From: Flavobacterium sp.
GTDB taxonomy: Bacteria; Bacteroidota; Bacteroidia; Flavobacteriales; Flavobacteriaceae
Assembly (NCBI GenBank): GCA_016718345.1
Contig: JADKDN010000001.1
Location: 1 to 64,000, forward strand
Direction of reading: 5' to 3'
DNA: 64,000 nucleotides
Of the stretch, positions 17,634 through 26,458 are shown in pieces. Within the stretch, counting starts at the first letter, position 1, and each line of letters opens with the position of its first letter. The notes below the pieces were generated by a model. It saw only the letters and a program-made list of their open reading frames with translations. It did not search any database and was not told the DNA's origin. The position numbers and the translations under genes are program-made.

Positions 17634-20012
17634 ATGCTAAAAAAAAAGTATCTTATTTTCTGCTTCTTGTTATTTAGTCTGTGTTTATTTTCACAAAATA
17701 CAATAAGCGGAAAAATTACCAACCAAGAGAATATTCCTCTTGAGGGAAGTCATATTCATATCGGGAAGAAAACAGGAACTCCAGATGCGCTAGGAAATTA
17801 TTTTATTAAAAATGTCTCAAGCGGAAAAGTAAAAGTTCACGTTTCATATATTGGGTATCAATCTATTGACACTCTAGTCGTTTTAAATAATGACCTTGTA
17901 CTGAATTTTAAACTAAAGGAATTGACTTTTAGGTTGAATGAGATTAATGTAATTCATGCAAGAAATACGATTAATAAGTCTGTACTTGATCAAAAAATTA
18001 AAGAGGAGACTATAGAGAAGTACAGCAGTAAGTCATTAGGAGATGCTTTAAAGGAAATCGCTGGGTAACTACTTTAAAACAGGAGTACCATTGTTAAACC
18101 TGTGATTAATGGATTATACGGCAGTAGGGTTCCGGTTATAAACAATAATGTAAGGATGGAAGATCAGCAATGGGGAACAGAGCATGCGCCTAATTTTGAT
18201 ATCAATTCAGCTGCTAAAATAACAGTAATTAAAGGAGCCTCAGGATTGCAATTCGGAGGTGATGTAGCAAGTAGCTTAGTTATCATTAGACCCGTTTCTG
18301 TTAAAAAGACACTCTGTTTGGAAAAACTACTGAGTTTTGATTCCTAACGGACATTGGTGGCTCTATAACTTCAAGTATCCACAAGAAATCTTTTGGGTTT
18401 GGAGTTAGGAATTTGTAAGGACGTTAAAATTTTTAGGCGACCGAGAAGCTCCAAATTATGTATTATCGAATTCAGGAAATCGCGAAGCAAACTTTTCAGG
18501 TGATATAAAGTTTTCTGCCAAGAAATATGATTTTACAGGTTTCTACAGTTTCTATAATGCTGAAATTGGTATTCTTAGCGCTTCGCATACTGGAAATGCG
18601 AATGATTTATATAATTCAATAAACAATCAAATACCTTCTATTGTTAATGATTTTACCTATACCATTAAGAATCCTAAACAAGAAGTAAAGCATCATATAA
18701 TAAAAGCAAATTATAATTACTATTTTGATGAAACAGCTTCGCTAGCAGTTCAATATGCATTTCAGTATAATAAACGTTTAGAGTTTGATGTAAGAAGAGG
18801 AAATTTTAACAATAAGCCGGCATTAGATTTAGACTTAAAAACCCATGCGGTAAACATAGATTATAAAAAAAATTTACACGATTGGAATATTAAATCTGGA
18901 GTAAATACCTCACTACAAAGTAATGTTGCCAACCCAAACACTGGAGTTCGTCCTTTAATTCCTGATTATACTAAAATTGATTTTGGTGCTTACGGCATAA
19001 TCAGCCATGATTTTTCGGACAGTTTTACTTTAGAAACGGGTTTGAGATATGATTTTTCCAAAACAGATGCAACCAAGTTTTATTTTAAATCGCGCTGGGA
19101 AGAAAGAGGCTATAGCTCTGAATTTGCTTCTTTTGTCGTTGGAGATTATGCTAATCAATTGCTAACTGAACCAACATTTATTTTTCATAATATTTCGGGT
19201 AGTGTTGGTTTTCATAAAGCTTTTGATAGTGGGTTAAATTGGTATACGAATTTGAGCTTTGCTATGAGAAATCCAAATCCGTCAGAGTTTTTTAGTGACG
19301 GACTTCATCATTCTACAGGAGTTATAGAGCTGGGAGATTTAGCTTTGGATAAAGAGAGTTCATTAAAATTGACTTCAACGCTTCAAAAAAGTGGAAATCT
19401 TTTTCTGTTGAGCTTAATCCGTACATCAATAGCATTCAAAATTATATGTTCTTGAAACCTGTAAGCTTTGAAACCACTATCCGTGGAGCTTTTCCAGTTT
19501 GGCAATACCAACAGACAAATGCAAGATTAGTAGGAGTCGATACACAAACCAATTGGAAAATTAATTCACATTGGAATCATTCTCTTGCTTTTGCTTATGT
19601 AAATGGAAGCGATTTGACGCAAAATATTCCTTTAATTGACATTCCGCCTTTTACCGCAAGTACAAAAATTCAATATTCAAACGCTAAGTGGAATCATTTC
19701 TTAATTGAAGTTAAAGGAGAACTTGTGGGGGAGCAAAAACAGTTCCCCAAGAATGATTATACTACCAATATTGTTGTAAATAATGTACTTACTCCAGTTG
19801 AAGTTGATATAAGTACTCCTCCTAATAGCTATGAATTACTTCATATATATTCAGAAATTAAATTCAAAACCTTTTCTAAAGGTATTGCCACTTTAGCATT
19901 TTCTGTTCAAAATGTATTAAACACAACTTATCGAGATTACTTAAATCGTCAACGTTTTTTTGCTGACGAAATGGGTAGAAACTTTCAAATTCAATTAAAA
20001 ATTAATTATTAA
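17634..20012 (+). CDS. TonB-dependent receptor, probable metal uptake (multiply frameshifted)
   Basis: The corrected protein has about 790 residues. It comprises a signal peptide (YLIFCFLLFSLCLFSQ), a CarboxypepD_reg-like domain (ISGKITNQENIPLEGSHI), a plug (SLGDALKEIAGV, VPVINNNVRMEDQQWG, ITVIKGASGLQFGGD) and a long beta-barrel ending in MGRNFQIQLKINY. Frame breaks lie near 18065, 18085, 18320-18420 and 19400. The first two are repaired by one G each (LKEIAGVTTLKTGSTIVKP), and the one near 19400 by one T (KSGNLFSVELNPYIN). The stretch 18421-19455 is open throughout, although no ATG occurs before 19042. It carries cargo across the outer membrane with TonB energy. The His-rich protein before it and the acidic lipoprotein after it hint at zinc or another metal. 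Confidence 0.85.
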
Positions 20013-20023
20013 AAATATAAAAA

Positions 20024-20596
20024 ATGAAAAATTTAAAATTTTAGCCATTGCATTAGTATCAATATTCACTTTTTCATCTTGTAGTGACGATGATAAGCCA
20101 GAGCCTGTTGTGGAGAATGAAGTGATAACAACTGTAACTGCAGTTTATACTCCTGTGGGAGGAGGTACTGCAATAACTTTAGAATCTAAAGATTTAGATG
20201 GAGATGGGCCTAATGCGCCTTTGATTAGTGTTTCTGGGAATTTTGTACAAGGGAAAACCTATACAGGCGTTGTAACTTTCTTGAACAAACAGTTAGTCCA
20301 GCAGAAGACATAACTGAGGAAATTAAGGAATTAGGACTTGAACATCAAATTTTTATCAAAAAACAGGAACTATAAATAATGTGTCCTATGCGGATACAGA
20401 AAGTAACTATGATTCAAGTGGAAAGCCTGTTGGTTTAGAATCGTGTTTTACAACTACAGGAGCTGCTAATGGAACACTTAAAATAACTTTAAGACATGAG
20501 CCAAACAAATCAGCTGCTAATGTAGCAAGTGGCGATATAACTAATGCAGGAGGAAGTACGGATGCTGAGGTGGTATTTGCTATTACCGTAGAGTAA
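20024..20596 (+). CDS. Lipoprotein of the receptor cassette (frameshifted)
   Basis: The protein starts MKNLKILAIALVSIFTF and has a lipobox at SSC followed by SDDDKPEP, so it is a lipoprotein with an Asp-rich N-terminus. It contains TAVYTPVGGGTAITLESKD, DLDGDGPNAPLISVSG, and near the end GTLKITLRHEPNKSA and GSTDAEVVFAITVE. Breaks near 20036, 20300 and 20330 are mended by single bases, for example FLNETVSPAEDITEEIKE. I recall close relatives annotated loosely as periplasmic-binding-fold proteins beside TonB receptors. The DGDGP motif may bind a metal ion. Its function in uptake is inferred only from context. A terminator follows. Confidence 0.7.
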
Positions 20597-20621
20597 TATT
20601 TTACAACTTTATTTTTTACTG

Positions 20622-20650
20622 AAGCTATTCCAATTGGAGTAGCTTTTTTT
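20622..20650 (+). terminator. Rho-independent terminator ending the receptor cassette
   Basis: AAGCTA-TTCC and GGAG-TAGCTT pair around AATT and are followed by seven T residues. Confidence 0.8.
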
Positions 20651-20813
20651 ATAAATCTAAATGACAAAACCTTATTTTTCTCTTAATATTATTAACTCTA
20701 AAAATCAGTACTAACTTTATTTTTTTACTTTTCTTAACTATTTATGTATCTATATACAATAATTTACTAATTTAGAGTAATTTAAATTAACTAACCAACT
20801 AAATTTATATTCT

Positions 20814-21188
20814 ATGAATTCTCAATTTTCATTACTCGTTAGGGTCGCATTAGGAATTACGCTTGTTGTGTTTGGAAGCAACAAATTTTTGCATTTTATT
20901 CCGTTACCACCACCCACTGGAGCAGCAGCAGACTTTATGAACTCTTTGGGTGCTACCGGCTACATTTTTCCTATTGTTGGAATTCTTGAGGTCTGTATAG
21001 GAGTATTGTTATTGTTAAAAAAATGGATAGCTTTTGCATTGATTTTGCTAGCTCCAATTTCTATTAATATTTTACTATTTCATCTATTTTTAGACATTCC
21101 AGGAGTAAGTGCAGCATTATTAGTTGCGGCTTTAAATGGAATTTTGATGTACAAACATTGGAAGCAATATACTCCGTTATTTATGTAA
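20814..21188 (+). CDS. DoxX-like integral membrane protein
   Basis: This 124-residue protein is mostly hydrophobic, with about four transmembrane helices. Early marks are RVALGITLVVFGSNKFLHF (the family's G-x-N-K-F-x-H pattern at the end of helix 1), then GYIFPIVGILEVCIGVLLLL and ALLVAALNGILMYKHW. DoxX-like proteins are small membrane proteins, some subunits of quinone-dependent oxidoreductases; no enzyme partner is visible nearby, so its role is open. It stands alone between two terminators. Confidence 0.75.
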   Translation: MNSQFSLLVRVALGITLVVFGSNKFLHFIPLPPPTGAAADFMNSLGATGYIFPIVGILEVCIGVLLLLKKWIAFALILLAPISINILLFHLFLDIPGVSAALLVAALNGILMYKHWKQYTPLFM

Positions 21189-21210
21189 TTGTGTCATAAA
21201 AAACACCAAA

Positions 21211-21238
21211 AGGTCTGACGATAGTCAGGCCTTTTTAT
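21211..21238 (+). terminator. Rho-independent terminator after the DoxX-like gene
   Basis: AGGTCTGAC and GTCAGGCCT pair with one G:T wobble around a short loop and run into TTTTT. Confidence 0.88.
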
Positions 21239-21306
21239 TTGGTACAACTCTTAATAAACCAGCAATCTTTAGTATATTTACGCAGCCATAAAAACAATAG
21301 ATTGAA

Positions 21307-22233
21307 ATGAACATCGAATCTCAAATAGAAAAAATTTCTAGTTTTCAGCATCTTGAATTGTTGGCAAATCAGATTGTTGAAGGTTTTATTTCTGGGATGC
21401 ATAAAAGTCCATTTCATGGGTTTTCTGCTGAATTTGCAGAACATAAAGTCTACAATTCAGGTGAAAGCACTAAGCATATGGATTGGAAATTATTTGCTAA
21501 AACCGATAGATTATATACCAAGCGATATGAGGAAGAAACCAATTTAAGGTGTCATTTAATTATTGATAATTCGTCTTCTATGCATTATCCGAAGTTGAAA
21601 ACGGGTCAGCTTTTTTATGAGAGTAAAATTGGATTTTCCGTTTTAGCATCGGCGGTTTTGATGAATTTATTAAAGAAACAGCGAGACGCAGTTGGTCTTA
21701 GCGTCTATTCCAATTCCTACGAGTATTATGCTCCAGAAAAAGGAAGCGATCGTCATCATAGGATGATATTGAATCAATTGGAAAACCTTTTAGAAAATCC
21801 GAAAGAGACAAAAAGTACAGACACCATCACTTTTCTACATCAAATTGCAGAAAAAATGCACAGACGTTCGATGATAGTGCTTTTTACCGATATGTTTCAA
21901 TCTGCAAATGAAGAAGCGCTATTCAACGCGTTGCAACATCTAAAACACAATAAGCACAAGGTAGTTTTGTTTCATGTGATTGATTCCAAAACAGAGTTGA
22001 ATTTTGATTTCGATAATACACCACGAAAATTTATTGACATGGAATCAGGAGACGAAGTAAATTTATTTGCTGATACCATCAAAGAAGCATACGAAAAGCA
22101 ATCAGAATTGTACTTCAAAAAAATAGCTCAAACCTGTGCGCAAAACAAAATTAAATATGTTCCCGTTAGCGTTGGGTCCAATTTTGAAAAGATACTTACC
22201 ACATACTTAGTTGAAAAACAAACTTTTGGTTAG
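21307..22233 (+). CDS. DUF58 domain-containing protein (VWA-like)
   Basis: The 308-residue cytoplasmic protein shows the DUF58 signature GESTKHMDWKLFAKTDRLY, followed by YEEETNLRCHLIIDNSSSM, where D-x-S-x-S is a metal-adhesion-site-like motif of a von Willebrand A fold. It then has SVLASAVLMNLLKKQRDAVGL and MIVLFTDMFQSANEE. In most Bacteroidota such genes follow a MoxR ATPase and precede BatA/BatB-type genes. Here neither is present, so this copy is an orphan within the window. A chaperone-like role in cofactor or complex maturation is the family guess. Confidence 0.88.
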   Translation: MNIESQIEKISSFQHLELLANQIVEGFISGMHKSPFHGFSAEFAEHKVYNSGESTKHMDWKLFAKTDRLYTKRYEEETNLRCHLIIDNSSSMHYPKLKTGQLFYESKIGFSVLASAVLMNLLKKQRDAVGLSVYSNSYEYYAPEKGSDRHHRMILNQLENLLENPKETKSTDTITFLHQIAEKMHRRSMIVLFTDMFQSANEEALFNALQHLKHNKHKVVLFHVIDSKTELNFDFDNTPRKFIDMESGDEVNLFADTIKEAYEKQSELYFKKIAQTCAQNKIKYVPVSVGSNFEKILTTYLVEKQTFG

Positions 22234-22269
22234 TAAAAAAGAATTAAAAAAATATTTTTCAGATAAACG

Positions 22270-22300
22270 TTTGCAGATGTCAAAATCTATAGTATATTTG
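22270..22300 (+). promoter_or_regulatory. Consensus promoter of tRNA-Asp
   Basis: TTTG (22270-22273), a 19-base spacer and TATATTTG (22293-22300) match the Bacteroidota sigma-ABfr consensus exactly; the tRNA begins 19 bases later. Confidence 0.88.
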
Positions 22301-22318
22301 CAACCGCAATAAAGCAGA

Positions 22319-22392
22319 GGTTTGGTAGTTCAGTTGGTTAGAATACATGCCTGTCACGCATGGGGTCGCGGGTTCGAGTCCCGTCCAGACCG
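22319..22392 (+). tRNA. tRNA-Asp (GTC anticodon)
   Basis: The cloverleaf is complete: acceptor GGTTTGG/CCAGACC with discriminator G, D arm with AGTTCAGTTGGTTAGA, anticodon stem CATGC/GCATG with loop CTGTCAC, and T arm GCGGG-TTCGAGT-CCCGT. The anticodon GTC reads Asp. The CCA end is not encoded. Confidence 0.97.
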
Positions 22393-22402
22393 CTAAATTG
22401 GG

Positions 22403-22433
22403 AAAAGGTTTTCAGAGATGGAAACCTTTTTTG
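22403..22433 (+). terminator. Terminator after tRNA-Asp
   Basis: AAAAGGTTT and AAACCTTTT pair around TTCAGAGATGG-type loop bases and lead into a T run. Confidence 0.85.
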
Positions 22434-22470
22434 CCCAAGAAAAGTATTTAAAATAGTTGTGTTGTTTTCG

Positions 22471-22493
22471 CTACGGCTTTGTAACCCGTAGCA
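22471..22493. repeat. REP-like hairpin GCTACGG...CCGTAGC
   Basis: GCTACGG (22471-22477) and CCGTAGC (22487-22493) are a perfect 7-bp inverted repeat with the loop CTTTGTAAC. Its central TTTGTAA is shared with the hairpin at 4242-4260, suggesting two members of one dispersed family. Confidence 0.5.
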
Positions 22494-22514
22494 GGTTTAG
22501 TAGTTAGACCAATG

Positions 22515-22546
22515 AAAAGCTGTCCACTTTTGTGGAGAGCTTTTTT
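22515..22546. terminator. Hairpin with flanking A and T runs, terminator for either strand
   Basis: AAAAGCT-G-TCCAC and GTGGA-G-AGCTTTT pair with one mismatch around TTTT, followed by TTTTT. It lies 20 bases past the stop of the DUF456 gene on the minus strand and downstream of tRNA-Asp on the plus strand. Confidence 0.75.
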
Positions 22547-22568
22547 GATTTTAAGACGTTAGGGATTT

Positions 22569-23069
22569 TTAAAATAATTCTGATTTATACTTCCAAGTAA
22601 TCCAAATAAACAGTCCAAGATACATCATACAAAGTACAAATTTCATGAAACTAGAAGCTAGCAATCCTATAAACGAGCCTGTTGCTGCTCTAAAAGCCCT
22701 TTGATGGTTTTTTGAATCATAGATAAGTTCTCCAATAAATGCGCCCATAAAAGGGCCTAAGATAAATCCGAATGGGATGGGTGAAAAAATTCCAATTAGT
22801 AGACCAATATTTGTTCCCCAAATCCCATAGGTACTTCCACCAAATTTTTTAGTGCCCTTTGACGGGATAACGTAATCTAATATGGAAATGAAAATAGTAA
22901 TAAGCAATGTACTTCCTAAAATCAAATAATTTACTGGAACAGCATTCGTAAAATACAGAAGTAAAATACCTATCCAACTTATACTAGGGCCAGGTAAAAT
23001 GGGCAAGAAACTTCCTAAAATACCAATAATCATACAAATAAAGCCAAAAGTCAAAAGCAGCACATCCAT
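22569..23069 (-). CDS. DUF456 domain-containing membrane protein
   Basis: This 166-residue inner-membrane protein has five or so hydrophobic segments and the DUF456 pattern: GILGSFLPILPGPSISWIGI near the start, then DYVIPSKGTKKFGGSTYG, then GPFMGAFIGELIYDSKNHQ. The glycine- and proline-rich first helix pair is characteristic. No biochemical role is known for the family. It is divergent from the lipoprotein gene at 23148. Confidence 0.88.
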   Translation of the reverse strand: MDVLLLTFGFICMIIGILGSFLPILPGPSISWIGILLLYFTNAVPVNYLILGSTLLITIFISILDYVIPSKGTKKFGGSTYGIWGTNIGLLIGIFSPIPFGFILGPFMGAFIGELIYDSKNHQRAFRAATGSFIGLLASSFMKFVLCMMYLGLFIWITWKYKSELF

Positions 23070-23147
23070 AACTAATTTTTTAGTATTTTTGAAAATTAAA
23101 TTTGTATTTTTAGAAAAATTTAAAGCGCATTTCTTTCGTCAACGAAT

Positions 23148-23627
23148 ATGAGAAAAATAATTCTAATAGTTGTATTAGCATCACTACTTTTTAATTCCTG
23201 CCAGTACTTTGACAAACAAGTGCCTTCAAAAGAGGAATTGTTACAAAAAGAGTTAAAGGCTATTAACTGGAAAGAAGTTGACGAATTGCCCTCGTTTTCA
23301 AATTGTGATTCGGTACAAAATAAAACCCAAAAAAAGCAATGCTTTTTTGATTATTTGACCCAACTGATTCAAGAACGATTAAGTGCTGATACCTTATCGG
23401 TTTTGTACCCACAATTGGACACCATCAATGTCAAAGTGACTGTTTTGCCTAATGCGACCATGCAGTTTGAACCTCAGTTAGACGATACATTGTCTTATGA
23501 TAAACCAAAGCTAGACAGCGTACTTCATGCGCGTTTGGTAGGTTTTCCTAAGGTAAATCCTTCAATTAAAAGAGGAATTCCTGTTAAGACTCAATTTGTT
23601 TTGCCTGTGATTTTAAAAGTAGAATAA
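23148..23627 (+). CDS. Hypothetical lipoprotein with TonB-C-like end
   Basis: The 159-residue protein has a lipoprotein signal (IILIVVLASLLFNSC, Cys 18). The mature part holds a conserved Cys pair region (FSNCDSVQNKTQKKQCFFDY) and ends with PSIKRGIPVKTQFVLPVILK. That tail resembles the last strands of TonB C-terminal domains (P-A-x-x-x-G-x-x-V...F-x-x-P). I do not recognise a named family. It is probably periplasmic, anchored in a membrane. It stands alone, divergent from DUF456 and convergent with the glycosyltransferase. Confidence 0.65.
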   Translation: MRKIILIVVLASLLFNSCQYFDKQVPSKEELLQKELKAINWKEVDELPSFSNCDSVQNKTQKKQCFFDYLTQLIQERLSADTLSVLYPQLDTINVKVTVLPNATMQFEPQLDDTLSYDKPKLDSVLHARLVGFPKVNPSIKRGIPVKTQFVLPVILKVE

Positions 23628-23734
23628 TTTTCAGGAGCTATTTCCAGCTATTCATTTCAATCTTTGCTTTTTTAAAGAAAAAAAGCAAAGGATTTCCACT
23701 GCTATCTGGGCTAGGGTTTTCGGTACATAAAAAT

Positions 23735-24853
23735 TTAAAATCTTCTACCCTTCCATTCATACTTTCCAAAAAGCGAAAATAGAGCAACGCTTACACAAAA
23801 AAACGGATATAACAAGCTAATCAACATCAAAAAGTGCATTCGTTTTTTATTAAAAAAGGCATTGGTTTTTTGAAGCAGTATAAAGTCAAAAACAAATTTC
23901 ACTAAAAATAATAAGGCAAAATGATTGATTTCTACTTTTTGTATTAATGTAAAGACAAAACCAATTAGAATTGTCAAGTTTCCCGCAAAAACAATCACTG
24001 CCAAATCCTTTCCAAAGACACTTTGATACGAACTTGTTTTTGAAGCCCATCGCATTCTTTGATGGAATACAGATTTCCAATTATTCAAAGGTTTTGTATG
24101 TACGATATTGGATTTAGATTTCAAATAATGTACTTTGTCAGGATAGCGTTGCATTGCTTTTTGAACCAAAAAAACATCATCGCCACTAGCCATTTTGTTG
24201 TTTCCAACAAAGCCATTCAATTCCTGAAAAAGGGATTTGGTATAACAAAAATTAGCTCCGTTACACATAAAACCTAGTCCTAAGCCAAAACTTCCTATGG
24301 TCGCACCTTGTAAACTCTGTAAATCCAATTGTTGAAAATGATGTAGAAATGATTTTTTTCCTTCATACGAAACGGCTCCAACAATCATGGCAACATCATG
24401 ACTTTGAATGTAATTATCCAACGTCAATAACCAATTTTCAGGTACAACACAGTCGGCATCTGTAGTGATAATCCACTCGTTTTTGATAATAGGAATGGCT
24501 CTTGTAATGGCATCTTTTTTTGGTGAATTTGAGATTCGCACATTTTCTAAAAGTGTAGTGTGGAATTCTCCATTTTGCATTCTCCAGTTATAAATTTGGC
24601 GAACGGAATCATCTTCAGAAAAATCATCTACCAGAATGATTTCAAACATAGTTTTGGGATAATTCAACTTTTTAATACTTTCTAAAAGATGTGGTAGATT
24701 TCTGCTTTCATTTCGAAAAGGAACAACGATGGCAAAATAAGTTTTTGGAGTTGCCTCCGAATTTTTATAAGTTACAATTTGGTCAAAACCATAAATCAAA
24801 TGACCAATAGTAAGCACATAAATAAGAAGAATTAATCCTAAAATTAGTATCAT
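23735..24853 (-). CDS. Membrane-bound family 2 glycosyltransferase
   Basis: The 372-residue protein has an N-terminal transmembrane helix (ILILGLILLIYVLTIGHLIY) and a GT2 catalytic domain: AIVVPFRNESRNLPHLLESI, EIILVDDFSEDDSV, the donor-binding TTDADCVVP, GDDVFLVQKAM and QRMRWASKT, the last being the Q-x-x-R-W motif of processive or membrane GT2 enzymes. Two or three C-terminal helices follow. The acceptor is unknown. Its start overlaps the end of the upstream flippase-like gene by four bases (ATGA), so the two are translationally coupled and probably act in one glycolipid or polysaccharide step. Confidence 0.88.
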   Translation of the reverse strand: MILILGLILLIYVLTIGHLIYGFDQIVTYKNSEATPKTYFAIVVPFRNESRNLPHLLESIKKLNYPKTMFEIILVDDFSEDDSVRQIYNWRMQNGEFHTTLLENVRISNSPKKDAITRAIPIIKNEWIITTDADCVVPENWLLTLDNYIQSHDVAMIVGAVSYEGKKSFLHHFQQLDLQSLQGATIGSFGLGLGFMCNGANFCYTKSLFQELNGFVGNNKMASGDDVFLVQKAMQRYPDKVHYLKSKSNIVHTKPLNNWKSVFHQRMRWASKTSSYQSVFGKDLAVIVFAGNLTILIGFVFTLIQKVEINHFALLFLVKFVFDFILLQKTNAFFNKKRMHFLMLISLLYPFFCVSVALFSLFGKYEWKGRRF

Positions 24854-25794
24854 GTTGTTTTTTGCATTTTAAAATTCAACACATAATAACTCCCAATGAG
24901 TACGGGTAAAACTACATTTAAAAACCACATCAAAGTTGAAATAAAAACCACAATCCATTCATTGACTCCGAGCAGTCCAAAAAAGTAAACAGCAACGCTT
25001 CCCTTAACAGCAAAATCTAAAAATTGAAAGGTAGGCAAGGACGAAGCTAAAAAGTAAATGCTGGTAATTGCAGATAGTAGTATAAGATAGGGTAAATGAA
25101 CATCAAAGGCGAGAAATAAAAAATAGTATTGGTGCGAAAACACCAGATAACGACTCAGTCCCAAAAGAACATTTTTTTGATGAATCGGTTTTGGAATTTC
25201 GTTGATTTTATGAATCAATTTTTCTACAGAATAGCCTTTAATTTTGATTTTTTTCAATGAAAAAATAATCAAAAACACTACTAGTAATAATCCAAAAAGG
25301 AACGATACAGTTTTGGTGGTAATAATATTGAAATTAGCATTAAAGTACAACAAACCAAAACTACCAAAAACAATCGTTAAAATCATTTGGATTCCATTAC
25401 AAATCAAATTCAGAAATAGAATCTTTTTGGTTTCTGATTTCTCAAAAAACAGCGCTTTTCCAGCATATTCGCCCAATCCGTTTGGTGTAAAAATACCTGC
25501 TGTTAATGCACCTAACACTTGTGCTGTAGCTTCTGATAAAGAAATTTTCCGCAAATGAGAAACCAAGTTCTGCCATTTTAAAATTTCAAAAAAACGATTC
25601 AAAAAACTAAAGGATAGAATAAATAAAATTCCACCAATGGATTGATTCTTTTGAAATAATGCAATGAATTTTTGCCAGTCTAGTTGTTCATTATTCGCCA
25701 GTTGATGGTATATAAAATAAAAAGCCCCAGTTACAATCAAAACTTTGATGGTAAAAACGAGGAATTGTTTAGCTTTGTGAGGAATTGAAATCAT
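24850..25794 (-). CDS. Lysylphosphatidylglycerol synthase TM-region family protein
   Basis: From the ATG at 25794 the protein has 314 residues and about eight transmembrane helices. The family pattern is visible in FLNRFFEILKWQNLVSHL and in ALTAGIFTPNGLGEYAGKAL (G-x-x-TP-x-x-x-G-E-Y-A-G-K, very typical of the LPG-synthase TM/UPF0104 group). Many members of this family pair with glycosyltransferases in glycolipid transfer, and here it overlaps a GT2 gene. The aminoacyl-transferase domain of MprF is absent, so it does not by itself make lysyl-PG. It is divergent from ruvC. Confidence 0.85.
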   Translation of the reverse strand: MISIPHKAKQFLVFTIKVLIVTGAFYFIYHQLANNEQLDWQKFIALFQKNQSIGGILFILSFSFLNRFFEILKWQNLVSHLRKISLSEATAQVLGALTAGIFTPNGLGEYAGKALFFEKSETKKILFLNLICNGIQMILTIVFGSFGLLYFNANFNIITTKTVSFLFGLLLVVFLIIFSLKKIKIKGYSVEKLIHKINEIPKPIHQKNVLLGLSRYLVFSHQYYFLFLAFDVHLPYLILLSAITSIYFLASSLPTFQFLDFAVKGSVAVYFFGLLGVNEWIVVFISTLMWFLNVVLPVLIGSYYVLNFKMQKTT

Positions 25795-25846
25795 TGTTGC
25801 AAAGAAACAAAACTCAACTTGAAACCTTAAACTTGAAACTAAATAA

Positions 25847-26396
25847 TTGGCAAACGAACGCATCATATTAGGAATTGACCCCAACCACCATCATGGGATT
25901 TGGTTTAATTAAAGTAGTTGGAAAAAACATGCATTTCATTCAGCTTAACGAATTGCAATTGTCTAAATATGACAATCATTATCAAAAGTTGAGAATTATT
26001 TTCGAACGGACAATCGAACTAATCGACACCCACAACCCCGATGAAATTGCTATTGAAGCACCTTTTTTGGCAAGAATGTACAATCATGCTGAAGTTGGGA
26101 AGAGCACAAGGCGTGGCTATGGCTGCGGGTTTATCCCGACAAATCCCCATTACGGAATACGAACCCAAGAAAATAAAAATGGCGATTACCGGAAATGGAA
26201 ATGCCAGCAAGGAGCAAGTCGCTAAAATGTTGCAACAATTATTGTGTTTAAAAGAATTACCAAAAATTTGGATAGTACTGATGGTTTAGCCGCGGCAGTT
26301 TGTCATTTTTTCAATTCTGGAAAGACGGTTGGAGAAAAAAGTTATACGGGTTGGGATGCTTTTGTGAAACAGAATGAAAATAGAGTTAAAAAATAG
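25847..26396 (+). CDS. ruvC: Holliday junction endonuclease RuvC (frameshifted)
   Basis: RuvC resolves Holliday junctions behind the RuvAB motor. From a TTG at 25847 the reading gives ANERIILGIDP, with the first catalytic Asp. After a break near 25880 it continues TTIMGFGLIKVVG and DEIAIEAPF, with the second acidic residue. After breaks near 26060 and 26085 it reads MLKLGRAQGVAMAAGL and ITEYEPKKIKMAITGNGNAS. After another near 26268 it ends DSTDGLAAAVCHFFNS, carrying the last catalytic Asp. At least four small indels must be corrected to give a normal protein of about 184 residues. Every expected motif is present, so the gene is probably intact in reality. Confidence 0.88.
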
Positions 26397-26400
26397 TTTT

Positions 26401-26441
26401 CAGTCTCAGTTTTCAGTCATTTTAGCTGGAAACTGAGACTG
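26401..26441. repeat. Intergenic inverted repeat CAGTCTCAGTTTT
   Basis: CAGTCTCAGTTTTC at the left pairs with GGAAACTGAGACTG at the right with one mismatch, leaving a loop that contains a further CAGTC. It separates ruvC and hemW. A T run follows on the minus-strand side only, so termination of ruvC is uncertain. Confidence 0.6.
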
Positions 26442-26458
26442 CAACTGAATACTAAAGT

